DNA of 15,313 bases from FEN-1219 sp964457725. Its GTDB lineage: Bacteria > Pseudomonadota > Gammaproteobacteria > Steroidobacterales > Rariloculaceae. The notes under the pieces are model-generated. The model saw nothing but the letters and a program-made list of their open reading frames with translations. It searched no databases and had not been told where the DNA came from. The translations under genes were made by a program, and so were the position numbers. The DNA lies in contig CAYWGQ010000091.1 in NCBI GenBank assembly GCA_964457725.1, positions 1 through 15,313 of the forward strand, given 5' to 3'. Position 1 is the first letter of the stretch, and each line of letters opens with the position of its first letter. This document shows positions 6,658 to 13,628 of the stretch, piece after piece.

Positions 6658-7619
6658 CCGACACGGGCGCACCGGCGCCGCTTCGCTGCCTGTGCATCAC
6701 CGGACCGACCGCGTGCGGCAAGACGGAGCTCGCGCTCGCGGTCGCCCGCGAGATGCCGGTCGAGATCGTCAGCATGGACTCGGCGATGGTGTACCGCGGC
6801 ATGGACATCGGCACGGCGAAGCCGTCGCCTGAGATCCGTCGCGCGGTGCCGCATCACCTGATCGACATCCTCGAGCCGACCGAAGCGTACTCGGCCGGGC
6901 GATTCGCACGGGATGCCGCTGCCGCGATCGCCGGCGTGCTCGAGCGCGGGCGGCTGCCGCTCGTCGTCGGCGGGACGTTGCTCTACTTGAGGGCGCTGCG
7001 CGAGGGGCTCGCGCGGCTGCCGCGCGCGACCCGTACCGTTCGGGCGGCGCTCGACGCCGAGGCGCGCGAGCACGGCTGGCCGGCGCTGCACCGCCGGCTC
7101 GCGGCGGTCGATCCCGAGGCGGCCGCCCGGATTGCGCCGACCGATCCGCAGCGCATCCAGCGCGCGCTCGAGGTCTACGAGCTGACCGGCACGCCGCTGA
7201 CGGAGCTCCAACGGCAGACGTCGCGCCGCGCCGCGCCGGTCTTGGTCGAAACCGTCGCGGTGCTGCCCCCGGACAGGGCGGTGCTCGCCGAACGGATCGA
7301 GCGGCGGTTCGACGCGATGCTGAACGAAGGGCTCGTTCGCGAGGTCGAACGCCTCCGGGCCCGCGGCAATCTGACACCGTCGATGCCGTCGGTCCGCGCC
7401 GTCGGCTACCGACAACTGTGGGATTACCTGGGGGGGGTGTGCACGCTGCCCGAAGCTCGGGAACGTGCGATAGCCGCGACCCGCCAGCTCGCGAAGCGGC
7501 AGCTCACGTGGCTCAAGTCCGAGCCGGCGGCGCAAGTTTTGCAGGCATTCTCGCTGGAGGCGGAGCAGAAACTCGTTCGGCACGCCGCCGCGAGACGGCG
7601 CGACTGGACCGGAATCTAG
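6654..7619 (+). CDS. miaA: tRNA dimethylallyltransferase MiaA
   Basis: MiaA transfers a dimethylallyl group to A37 of tRNAs that read UNN codons, giving i6A, which MiaB can then convert to ms2i6A. The 321-residue cytoplasmic protein has the P-loop GPTACGKT (17-24), MDSAMVYRGMDIGTAKPS (41-58) with the catalytic aspartate, VVGGTLLYL (104-112), TDPQRIQRALEVYELTG (163-179) and AVGYRQLW (249-256). All are standard for the family, and the length is typical. The start ATG overlaps the mutL stop (ATGA at 6654-6657) and lacks its own clear ribosome binding site, so translation is probably coupled to mutL. The frame stays open through mutL upstream, but that part is non-homologous shadow. Confidence 0.97.
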   Translation: MTDTGAPAPLRCLCITGPTACGKTELALAVAREMPVEIVSMDSAMVYRGMDIGTAKPSPEIRRAVPHHLIDILEPTEAYSAGRFARDAAAAIAGVLERGRLPLVVGGTLLYLRALREGLARLPRATRTVRAALDAEAREHGWPALHRRLAAVDPEAAARIAPTDPQRIQRALEVYELTGTPLTELQRQTSRRAAPVLVETVAVLPPDRAVLAERIERRFDAMLNEGLVREVERLRARGNLTPSMPSVRAVGYRQLWDYLGGVCTLPEARERAIAATRQLAKRQLTWLKSEPAAQVLQAFSLEAEQKLVRHAAARRRDWTGI

Positions 7620-7653
7620 CCGCCCTGTGATAGCATTACCGCCTGTGGGAGAA

Positions 7654-7670
7654 AGACGACTTTTTCGTCT
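7654..7670 (+). other. small hairpin in the hfq leader
   Basis: AGACGA (7654-7659) and TCGTCT (7665-7670) pair perfectly across the loop CTTTT. The T-run is in the loop rather than after the stem, so it does not look like an intrinsic terminator of miaA. A possible -10 (TAGCAT, 7631-7636) lies just upstream. If real, it would put the hairpin at the start of an hfq-specific leader. This is weak evidence. Confidence 0.3.
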
Positions 7671-7759
7671 GAATTACATCATGATAAATCGGAGCGAGAT
7701 TTCAGGGATCGCCGGCAGCGGATCGCGCGGAAGCGTTCGGACCTGAGCTCGATGACACC

Positions 7760-7775
7760 AAGAACAACAAAGGAG
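7760..7775 (+). promoter_or_regulatory. A-rich (ARN)4 motif overlapping the hfq Shine-Dalgarno
   Basis: Bases 7760-7771 read AAG AAC AAC AAA. That is four consecutive A-R-N triplets, the type bound by the distal face of Hfq, and it contains the AAnAAnAA pattern of Pseudomonas Crc/Hfq targets. The run merges into the ribosome binding site AAAGGAGA (7769-7776), which is 6 nt before the hfq ATG at 7783. E. coli Hfq is known to repress its own translation from its 5' leader. That the same happens here is inference. Confidence 0.5.
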
Positions 7776-7782
7776 ATTGTCC

Positions 7783-8025
7783 ATGGCCAAAGGTCAATCG
7801 CTGCAGGATCCGTTTCTTAACGCGCTGCGCAAGGAGAAGGTGCCTGTTTCGATCTACCTGGTGAACGGCATCAAGTTGCAGGGTCAAATAGATTCCTTCG
7901 ATCAGTTCGTCGTGCTGCTGCGGAACAGCGTCAGTCAGATGGTGTACAAGCACGCCATCTCGACGGTCGTGCCGTCACGCAACGTGCGCGTGCCGATGGC
8001 GGAGGACGACGACGGCGATGATTAG
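7783..8025 (+). CDS. hfq: RNA chaperone Hfq
   Basis: Hfq is a hexameric Sm-like protein that pairs small RNAs with mRNAs. The 80-residue protein starts with the canonical MAKGQSLQDPFLNALRKEKV. Sm1 (about 20-48, with VSIYLVNGIKLQGQI and FDQFVVLL) and Sm2 (SQMVYKHAISTVVPS, 51-65) are intact. They include Gln8, Asp9, Tyr25, Lys31, and Tyr55-Lys56-His57 of the RNA-binding faces. The C-terminal tail is cut to about 12 residues ending AEDDDGDD, against about 35 in E. coli (102 residues total), but it keeps an acidic tip. ATG 7783 follows a strong AAAGGAGA site; an in-frame TTG at 7777 is less likely. A 163-bp leader after miaA suggests an own promoter besides read-through. hflX follows after 29 bp. 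Confidence 0.98.
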   Translation: MAKGQSLQDPFLNALRKEKVPVSIYLVNGIKLQGQIDSFDQFVVLLRNSVSQMVYKHAISTVVPSRNVRVPMAEDDDGDD

Positions 8026-8054
8026 AGATTCGGCCGCGAGGCGGGGGGAGCCGA

Positions 8055-9350
8055 TTGCTTGAGCGTCCCCGCCGCGGCGAACGATCCCTGCTCCTTCATA
8101 TAGGCCTCCATCGGCCCTGTCACGAGGACGAGACCCAGGAATTCCGCGCGCTCGCAGAATCGGCCGGAGCAGAGGTCGTCGGCGAGCTGCATGCGCGCCG
8201 CGACCGGCCGGACGCACGCTATTTCGTCGGTGAAGGCAAGGTCGAGGAGCTCGCCGAGCGCGTCCGCGAGACCGGCACCGAGCTGATTCTGGTCAACCGC
8301 GCGCTTTCCCCGAGCCAGGAACGCAACCTCGAGAATCGGCTGAAGGCCCGCGTGCTCGACCGCAACGGGCTGATCCTCGACATCTTCGCGCAGCGCGCGG
8401 CCACCTTCGAGGGCAAGCTGCAGGTAGAGCTCGCGCAGCACGAGCATCTCGCGTCCCGGCTCGTGCGCGGTTGGAGCCACCTCGAGCGGCAGAAGGGCGG
8501 CATCGGCCTGCGCGGCCCGGGCGAGACGCAGCTCGAGGTCGACCGGCGGTTGCTCGACAAGCGGATCAAGCGGCTGCGCGAGCGGCTCGCGCGCGTCGAG
8601 CGGCAGCGCGAGGTCGGGCGCAAGGAGCGCCGCCGGGCGCAGGTTCCGACCGTCGCGCTCGTCGGCTACACGAACGCGGGCAAGACGTCGCTCTTCAACG
8701 CGCTCGCCGGCGCGAACCAGAACGCTCGGGACCAGCTCTTCGCGACGCTCGACCCGACCGTCCGCCGGCTGAACGTCGGCGGCGCGGACGAGCTGCTGCT
8801 CGTCGACACGGTCGGGTTCGTGCGCGACCTGCCGCACGAGCTGGTCGCGGCCTTCAAGGCGACGCTGACCGAGACGCGGGAGGCCGCCCTGCTGCTGCAC
8901 GTCGTCGACCTGAGCGACCCTCATCACGAGGAGCGCCAGCACCAGGTCGAGAACGTTCTGCGGGAGATCGGCGCGGCCGACGTGCCGGTGCTTCGCGTGT
9001 ACAATAAGGCGGACAAGGCCGAGGCCGCCGGGCTGCTACCGCCCGACGCCGCAGCGGAGCCGAAGAAGCTCGTCGTATCGGCGCTCACTGGCCAAGGCCT
9101 GGATTCCCTGATCGAAGCGGTGCGCCGGCAGCTGTTCGGCGAGCGGCGGACGGGCCGGGTCGTGCTCGGCCCCGAGCAGAGCCGCCTGCGCGCGGAGCTG
9201 CACGAGTGGCGGGCCGTGCGGCACGAGCGGCCGGACGAGCGCGGCGGCTGGATCATGGACGTGGAGCTGACGCCCGAGCGTTGGCGGCGGGTGCAGCAGG
9301 ACGGTGCGCGGCTAGAGCGCGGCCGACGGCAAGCGGGAAGCATGAGCTGA
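8055..9350 (+). CDS. hflX: GTPase HflX, ribosome-splitting/rescue factor
   Basis: HflX binds the 50S subunit and splits stalled or hibernating 70S ribosomes, notably under heat stress. The 431-residue protein has the HflX N-domain (1 to about 195) with YFVGEGK (56-62), LSPSQERNLE (84-93), LILDIFAQRA (106-115) and RQKGGIGLRGPGETQLE (145-161). The G-domain has GYTNAGKT (204-211), ATLDPT (230-235), DTVGF (251-255) and NKAD (317-320). The P-loop ends GKT where E. coli has GKS, a conservative change. The TTG start at 8055 gives MLERPRRGERSLLLHI, which aligns from residue 1 with E. coli MFDRYDAGEQAVLVHI. A GGGGGGAG stretch (8043-8050) lies 4 nt upstream. The stop shares one base with the hflK ATG (TGATG). 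Confidence 0.96.
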   Translation: MLERPRRGERSLLLHIGLHRPCHEDETQEFRALAESAGAEVVGELHARRDRPDARYFVGEGKVEELAERVRETGTELILVNRALSPSQERNLENRLKARVLDRNGLILDIFAQRAATFEGKLQVELAQHEHLASRLVRGWSHLERQKGGIGLRGPGETQLEVDRRLLDKRIKRLRERLARVERQREVGRKERRRAQVPTVALVGYTNAGKTSLFNALAGANQNARDQLFATLDPTVRRLNVGGADELLLVDTVGFVRDLPHELVAAFKATLTETREAALLLHVVDLSDPHHEERQHQVENVLREIGAADVPVLRVYNKADKAEAAGLLPPDAAAEPKKLVVSALTGQGLDSLIEAVRRQLFGERRTGRVVLGPEQSRLRAELHEWRAVRHERPDERGGWIMDVELTPERWRRVQQDGARLERGRRQAGSMS

Positions 9351-10459
9351 TGGGTTGGGACGACGGCGAGAAGCGCAGCTCCTGGCGATCGGGCCGCACG
9401 GGGCCGCCGGATCTCGACATCCTCGTACGGGACTTTTTCCGCGGGCTCGCGAGCCGGCTCGGCGGCAACGGGCGCGGCGAGCTGCCGGCGCCGGTCCGCG
9501 CGACGCTCGCGGCGGCCGGCGCCGCGGTGCTGCTCGCGGTGTGGGCGCTGTCCGGTATCTACGTCGTCGATGCGGCCGAGCGCGGTGTCGTGCTGCGCTT
9601 CGGCGCGTACCAGGCGACGACGCTGCCGGGCTTGCGGTGGCACCTGCCGTGGCCGATCGAGACGGTCGAGAAGATCAACATCGGCGAGACGGTGAGCTGG
9701 CGCTACGACGGCAGCATGCTCACGCGCGACGAGAACATCGTGAACGTGAACCTCGTCGTGCAGTATCGCCGCACCGACCCGCAGGCGTTCCTGTTCAACA
9801 TGCGTGATCCGGAACGCACGCTGTACGACGTCACGGCGAGCGCGATCCGCGAGACCGTCGGCAAGAACGAGCTCGACTTCATCCTGACCGAGGGCCGCAA
9901 CGAGATCGCCGCGCAGACGCAGGAGCTCTTGCAGGCGACGCTCGACGCGTACGGTGCGGGCATCACGGTGTACGAGGTGAACCTCCAGGAAGCGCAGTTC
10001 CCGCGCGAGGTGGAGGTGGCCGTGCAGGACGCGATCAAGGCGCGGGAGGACCGCGAGCGGCGAATCCTCGAGGCCGAGGCGTACCGCAACCAGATCCTGC
10101 CGCAGGCGCGCGGCGAAGCCGAGCGGCAGCGGCAAGAGGCGGAGGCGTACCGCGCGCGCGTCATCGCCGATGCCGAGGGCGAGGCCGATCGTTTCCTGCA
10201 AATTCTCGCCGAGTACCGTGCGGCGCCCGACGTCACCCGGGAGCGCTTGTACCTCGAGACGATCGAGGAGGTGCTCGCGAAGTCCGCGAAGGTGCTCGTG
10301 AACACCGAGGGCGGCAACAACATGCTCTATCTGCCGCTCGACCAGCTGCGCGACCGCCCGCGCAGCGTGACGGCGAGCGAGCCCGTCGTCCCCGGAAGCT
10401 CCGTCGGGCTCACCGGCACTCTGCCCGTGCGCAACCCGCGCGAGCGGCAGCCACGCTGA
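9350..10459 (+). CDS. hflK: HflK, SPFH-family subunit of the HflKC complex
   Basis: With HflC, HflK forms a large cage around the membrane protease FtsH and modulates its access to membrane substrates. The 369-residue protein has a short glycine-poor N-terminal cytoplasmic part with the family motif GPPDLDILVRDFF (18-30). One transmembrane helix (about 50-71) follows, then the SPFH/Band 7 domain from VDAAERGVVLRFG (73-85) to about 225. A charged coiled coil (about 225-285) and a tail ending in VVPGSSVGLTGTLP come last. The E. coli N-terminal stretch is longer and richer in glycine and asparagine. ATG 9350 overlaps the last base of the hflX stop; MGWDDGEKRSSW matches the family start MAWN. hflC follows after 24 bp. 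Confidence 0.96.
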   Translation: MGWDDGEKRSSWRSGRTGPPDLDILVRDFFRGLASRLGGNGRGELPAPVRATLAAAGAAVLLAVWALSGIYVVDAAERGVVLRFGAYQATTLPGLRWHLPWPIETVEKINIGETVSWRYDGSMLTRDENIVNVNLVVQYRRTDPQAFLFNMRDPERTLYDVTASAIRETVGKNELDFILTEGRNEIAAQTQELLQATLDAYGAGITVYEVNLQEAQFPREVEVAVQDAIKAREDRERRILEAEAYRNQILPQARGEAERQRQEAEAYRARVIADAEGEADRFLQILAEYRAAPDVTRERLYLETIEEVLAKSAKVLVNTEGGNNMLYLPLDQLRDRPRSVTASEPVVPGSSVGLTGTLPVRNPRERQPR

Positions 10460-10483
10460 GCGCGGAACGAGGCTTCGACAGCG

Positions 10484-11362
10484 ATGATCACACGCTTCAA
10501 TCTGCTGCTCGTCGTCGGCGCGCTCGCCGCGATCGTGCTGAAGATGTCGATGTTCACGGTCGACGAGCGCGAGCACGCGCTCAAGTTCCAGTTCGGCGAG
10601 ATCGTCGGCGCGGGCTACGAGCCCGGTCTGCACTTCAAGATCCCGTTCGTGCAGAACGTCGTGAAGTACTCGGACCGGATCCTGACGTATCAGGCCCTCG
10701 AGGAGAAGTTCCTCACCGGCGAGAAGAAGAACCTGATCGTCGACTACTTCGTGACCTGGCGGATCGGCGATCCCGCGCAGTACTACCGCGCGGTCAGCGG
10801 CGACGAGACGCGCGCGATCGAGCGCCTGTCGGCGATCGTGAAGGAAGGCATCAAGGCCGCGGTCAGCCAGCGCACCGTGCAGGCGGTCGTGTCCGCCGAG
10901 CGCTCGGAGCTGATCGAGCAGATGCTCGCCGAGGCGAGCGCACGCTCGCCCGAGCTCGGCATCGAGGTCGTGGACGTTCGGGTGAAGCGCATCGACCTGA
11001 GCGACGAGGTGAGCGACTCGGTGTACCAGCGGATGCGCCAGGAGCGCCAGCGCGTTGCGGCGCAGCTGCGCGCCGAGGGCGAGGAGGAGTCGCTCAGGAT
11101 CCAGGCCGACGCGGAGCGCCAGCGGACCGTGATTCTCGCGGAGGCGTACCGGGACGCGGAGCGGATCCGCGGCGCCGGGGACGCGAAGGCGGCGGAGATT
11201 TACGCCAAGGCGTACGGGCAGGATCCGGAGTTCTTCGGTTTCTACAGGAGCATGCTCGCGTACCGCGCGTCGATCGGACGCGAGCGGGACGTGCTGGTGC
11301 TGGAACCCGACAGCGATTTCTTCCAGTATCTGAAGACCCGGACCGGCTCGGCGCGCCCGTAG
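10484..11362 (+). CDS. hflC: HflC, SPFH-family subunit of the HflKC complex
   Basis: HflC is the partner of HflK in the periplasm-facing HflKC-FtsH complex. The 292-residue protein starts with a signal-anchor helix (about 5-22). The SPFH domain follows, with FTVDEREHALKFQFGEIV (24-41), PGLHFKIPFVQNVVKYSDR (47-65) and LIVDYFVTWRI (84-94). A long charged helical region (about 183-245) and the conserved FFGFYRSMLAYR (250-261) close the protein. Length is a little below the E. coli protein (about 334), mainly through a shorter helical region. The ATG at 10484 has CGAGG (10468-10472) 11 nt upstream, a rather long spacing. Tight linkage after hflK supports co-translation in stoichiometric amounts. 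Confidence 0.96.
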   Translation: MITRFNLLLVVGALAAIVLKMSMFTVDEREHALKFQFGEIVGAGYEPGLHFKIPFVQNVVKYSDRILTYQALEEKFLTGEKKNLIVDYFVTWRIGDPAQYYRAVSGDETRAIERLSAIVKEGIKAAVSQRTVQAVVSAERSELIEQMLAEASARSPELGIEVVDVRVKRIDLSDEVSDSVYQRMRQERQRVAAQLRAEGEEESLRIQADAERQRTVILAEAYRDAERIRGAGDAKAAEIYAKAYGQDPEFFGFYRSMLAYRASIGRERDVLVLEPDSDFFQYLKTRTGSARP

Positions 11363-11429
11363 CGCCGCCGGAGCGGGACCGCGAACGACGGGCGTTGGCG
11401 AGCTCACTCGATCGGACGGAGGCGGGGCG

Positions 11430-11621
11430 TTGGCCTGGTCAGATTTGTTCGCGGGCGTGGCTTTTTACCTGATCATCGAAGGCCTGCTGCCGTTCGCGGC
11501 GCCGCAGGCGTGGCGGCGCGGGCTCGAGGCGCTTTCCCAGGTCGACGACGCGCACTTGCGCGCGCTCGGGCTCGGGGTCGTCGCCGCGGGACTCGCATTG
11601 CTGTTCGTCGTACGAGGCTAG
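11430..11621 (+). CDS. DUF2065 (YjeT-like) small inner-membrane protein
   Basis: This 63-residue protein has two predicted transmembrane segments, about 5-24 (LFAGVAFYLIIEGLLPFAAP) and about 45-61 (ALGLGVVAAGLALLFVV). The short soluble loop between them is QAWRRGLEALSQVDDAHLR. The E-G-x-x-P then P-x-A-W pattern and the position between hflC and purA identify the YjeT/DUF2065 family, whose function is unknown. The TTG start at 11430 is supported by GGAGG at 11418-11422, 7 nt upstream. Synteny suggests a link to HflKC, but no activity can be assigned. The purA GTG starts one base after the stop codon. Confidence 0.88.
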   Translation: MAWSDLFAGVAFYLIIEGLLPFAAPQAWRRGLEALSQVDDAHLRALGLGVVAAGLALLFVVRG

Positions 11622-11622
11622 C

Positions 11623-12912
11623 GTGAGCAAAAACGTCGTCGTGCTCGGCGCCCAGTGGGGCGACGAGGGTAAAGGCGCGATCGTGGACATGCTCGCCGAC
11701 CGCGCGAGCGCGGTCGTGCGCTTTCAGGGCGGCCACAACGCCGGGCACACGCTCGTCGTCGACGGCGAGAAGACGGTGCTGCACCTGATCCCGTCCGGGA
11801 TCCTGCGGGACGGGGTGTTGTGCCTGATCGGCAACGGCGTCGTGCTGTCGCTCGAGGCGCTCGCCGCCGAGATGGACATGCTCGAGACGCGAGGCGTGCC
11901 GGTCGCCGAGCGCCTGCGCGTGTCGGCGGCGTGCCCGCTGATCCTCTCCTCGCACGTCGCGCTCGACAAGGCGCGCGAGCAGGCGAGCGGTCCGGCCGCG
12001 ATCGGCACGACGGGCCGCGGCATCGGACCCGCCTACGAGGACAAAGTCGCGCGGCGCGCGGTCCGCGTCGCGGATCTGTTCGTGCCCGATCGCTTGCGCG
12101 AGAAGGTCGAGCGCTTGCTCGATCTGCACAACTTCCTGCTCGAGCGCTATTACGGCGCGCCGGCCGTCGATCCCGAGCGGGAGCTCGCCGCGCTCGTCTC
12201 GATGGGCGAGCGTGTCCGGCCGCTCGTGACGGACGTGACCGAGGCGCTGCGGGCGCTCGACGGGCGCCGCGGCGTGCTGTTCGAAGGCGCTCAAGGGGCG
12301 ATGCTCGACATCGACCTCGGCACGTATCCGTTCGTGACCTCGTCGAACACGACCGTCGGCGGCGCGCTGACCGGCACCGGCGTCGGGCCGCGAGGCGTCG
12401 ACTACGTGCTCGGCATCGTGAAGGCCTACACCACTCGCGTCGGTGCGGGCCCGTTCCCGACGGAGCTGCTGGACGACATGGGGCGGCACCTCGCACGCGT
12501 CGGCGCTGAGTTCGGCGCGACGACCGGGCGGCCGCGGCGCTGCGGCTGGTTCGACGCGGTGCTGCTCAAGCGCGTCGCGTTCGCGAACAGCATGACCGGG
12601 CTCTGCCTAACGAAGCTCGACGTGCTCGACGGGCTCCCCGAGATCAAGATCTGCGTCGGCTATCGCCTCGACGGGCGCGAGATCTCCGCGCCGCCGCTCT
12701 TGATGGACCGTTACGGGGAGTGCGAGCCGATCTACGAATCGTTGCCCGGCTGGAGCGGGTCGACGGAGGGAGCGACGTCGTTCGACGCGCTGCCCGAGGA
12801 GGCGCGGCGCTATCTCGCGCGGATCGAGGAGCTCGTCGGCGTGCCGATCGACATCGTCTCGACCGGACCGAGCCGCGACGCGATCGTCCTCCGCCGCCAC
12901 CCGTTCGATTGA
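11623..12912 (+). CDS. purA: adenylosuccinate synthetase PurA
   Basis: PurA joins IMP and aspartate with GTP to give adenylosuccinate, the first committed step to AMP. The 429-residue cytoplasmic protein has GDEGKG (13-18, catalytic Asp14) and GGHNAGHT (36-43, catalytic His42). It also has GTTGRGIGPAYEDK (128-141), EGAQGAMLDIDLGTYPFVTS (221-240), GATTGRPRRCGW (298-309), KLDVLDGL (331-338) and STGPSRD (413-419). Length is nearly that of E. coli PurA (432). The GTG start at 11623 gives MSKNVVVLGAQWGDEGKG, with GAGG (11614-11617) 5 nt upstream inside the end of the DUF2065 gene. It is the last gene of the conserved cluster; the E. coli followers nsrR and rnr are absent here. Confidence 0.98.
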   Translation: MSKNVVVLGAQWGDEGKGAIVDMLADRASAVVRFQGGHNAGHTLVVDGEKTVLHLIPSGILRDGVLCLIGNGVVLSLEALAAEMDMLETRGVPVAERLRVSAACPLILSSHVALDKAREQASGPAAIGTTGRGIGPAYEDKVARRAVRVADLFVPDRLREKVERLLDLHNFLLERYYGAPAVDPERELAALVSMGERVRPLVTDVTEALRALDGRRGVLFEGAQGAMLDIDLGTYPFVTSSNTTVGGALTGTGVGPRGVDYVLGIVKAYTTRVGAGPFPTELLDDMGRHLARVGAEFGATTGRPRRCGWFDAVLLKRVAFANSMTGLCLTKLDVLDGLPEIKICVGYRLDGREISAPPLLMDRYGECEPIYESLPGWSGSTEGATSFDALPEEARRYLARIEELVGVPIDIVSTGPSRDAIVLRRHPFD

Positions 12913-12946
12913 AGACGGCTCGTCGGTAGCGGGCCGGCGTCGTCCG

Positions 12947-12952
12947 TATACT
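12947..12952 (+). promoter_or_regulatory. putative -10 element for the NUDIX gene
   Basis: TATACT in a GC-rich gap would give a transcript start near 12959 and a leader of about 24 nt to the ATG at 12983. AGGAG (12967-12971) would then serve as the ribosome binding site. No -35 is visible at the expected position. Confidence 0.35.
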
Positions 12953-12982
12953 GACGGGAGTCGATGAGGAGCGGTGCGCTCG

Positions 12983-13525
12983 ATGACGGCGAGGGAATGG
13001 CGGGAGGTCCGGCGCGAGCCGGTCGTCGATTGCGGAATCTTCTCGGTCGAGCGCTCGATCGCGGCTTCTCCGGAGGATGGCCGCGAGCACGCGTTTTACC
13101 GGATCGTCTCCGTCGACTGGGCGCAGATCGTCCCGGTCACGGCGGCCGGCGAGATCGTGATGGTGAGGGAGTTCCGGCACGGATCGCTGCGCATGAGCCT
13201 CGAGGTTCCCGGCGGCCTCGTCGAGCAGGGCGAGGACCCGGCCGAGGCGGCACGGCGCGAGTGTCTCGAGGAGACCGGCTATCGCGTCCGCGACGTGCGC
13301 CCGCTCGGAGTCGTGAATCCGAACCCCGCGCTCTTCGAGAACCGGCTGCACGCGTTCTGCGCGTTCGACGCGGAGCCTGCGGGTGCGATCCAGAACAGCG
13401 CGACCGAGCATACCGAGGTCGTGCTGGTGCCGCGGCGCGAGCTGCCCGACCTGCTCGCGAGCGGCCGCATCGATCACGCGCTGATCGCGGCTACTCTGTG
13501 GCGCTTCCTGCACGAGCACGGCTAG
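12983..13525 (+). CDS. NUDIX hydrolase, ADP-ribose pyrophosphatase-like
   Basis: This enzyme hydrolyses a nucleoside diphosphate linked to another moiety. The overall layout resembles ADP-sugar (ADP-ribose) pyrophosphatases, but the substrate cannot be read from sequence. The 180-residue protein has a perfect NUDIX box from Gly78 to Tyr100, with Glu84, Arg92-Glu93 and Glu96-Glu97 in place, preceded by the typical MSLEVPGG strand-turn. YRIVSVDWAQIVPVT and VVNPNPALFENRLHAF flank it. I chose ATG 12983 because AGGAG (12967-12971) is 11 nt upstream. A GTG at 12974 would add three residues but sits only 2 nt from that site. The gene stands in place of nsrR/rnr of the E. coli order and has its own -10-like element. 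Confidence 0.9.
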   Translation: MTAREWREVRREPVVDCGIFSVERSIAASPEDGREHAFYRIVSVDWAQIVPVTAAGEIVMVREFRHGSLRMSLEVPGGLVEQGEDPAEAARRECLEETGYRVRDVRPLGVVNPNPALFENRLHAFCAFDAEPAGAIQNSATEHTEVVLVPRRELPDLLASGRIDHALIAATLWRFLHEHG

Positions 13526-13527
13526 CG

Positions 13528-13559
13528 GCGGTCGGCGGCGCGCCGGTCGCGCCGACCGC
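13528..13559 (+). terminator. strong GC hairpin after the NUDIX gene, possible terminator
   Basis: GCGGTCGGCG (13528-13537) and CGCCGACCGC (13550-13559) pair perfectly over 10 bp with a 12-nt loop, starting 2 nt after the stop codon. No T-run follows, so it is not a classic intrinsic terminator. It could end or stabilise the 3' end of the NUDIX message. Confidence 0.4.
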
Positions 13560-13628
13560 GGCCGTGGCCTCCGGGCGCCCCGTGCTGCACAATGCGCGTC
13601 CCGCCAGCTCTCCGGCAACGTACCGCCC

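Noticed and set aside
4798..6672. 624-residue minus-strand open frame opposite mutL
   Set aside because: mutL is certain on the plus strand. The antisense product is Arg/Glu/Leu-rich low complexity, typical of shadow frames in GC-rich DNA.
7654..7670. Intrinsic terminator after miaA
   Set aside because: The T-run lies in the loop of the hairpin and no T-run follows the stem, so it was kept only as a hairpin of unknown role.
8924..11407. 827-residue minus-strand open frame opposite hflX, hflK and hflC
   Set aside because: It covers parts of three well-identified genes, has shadow-type composition (Arg, Leu, His, Asp) and shows no recognisable domain.
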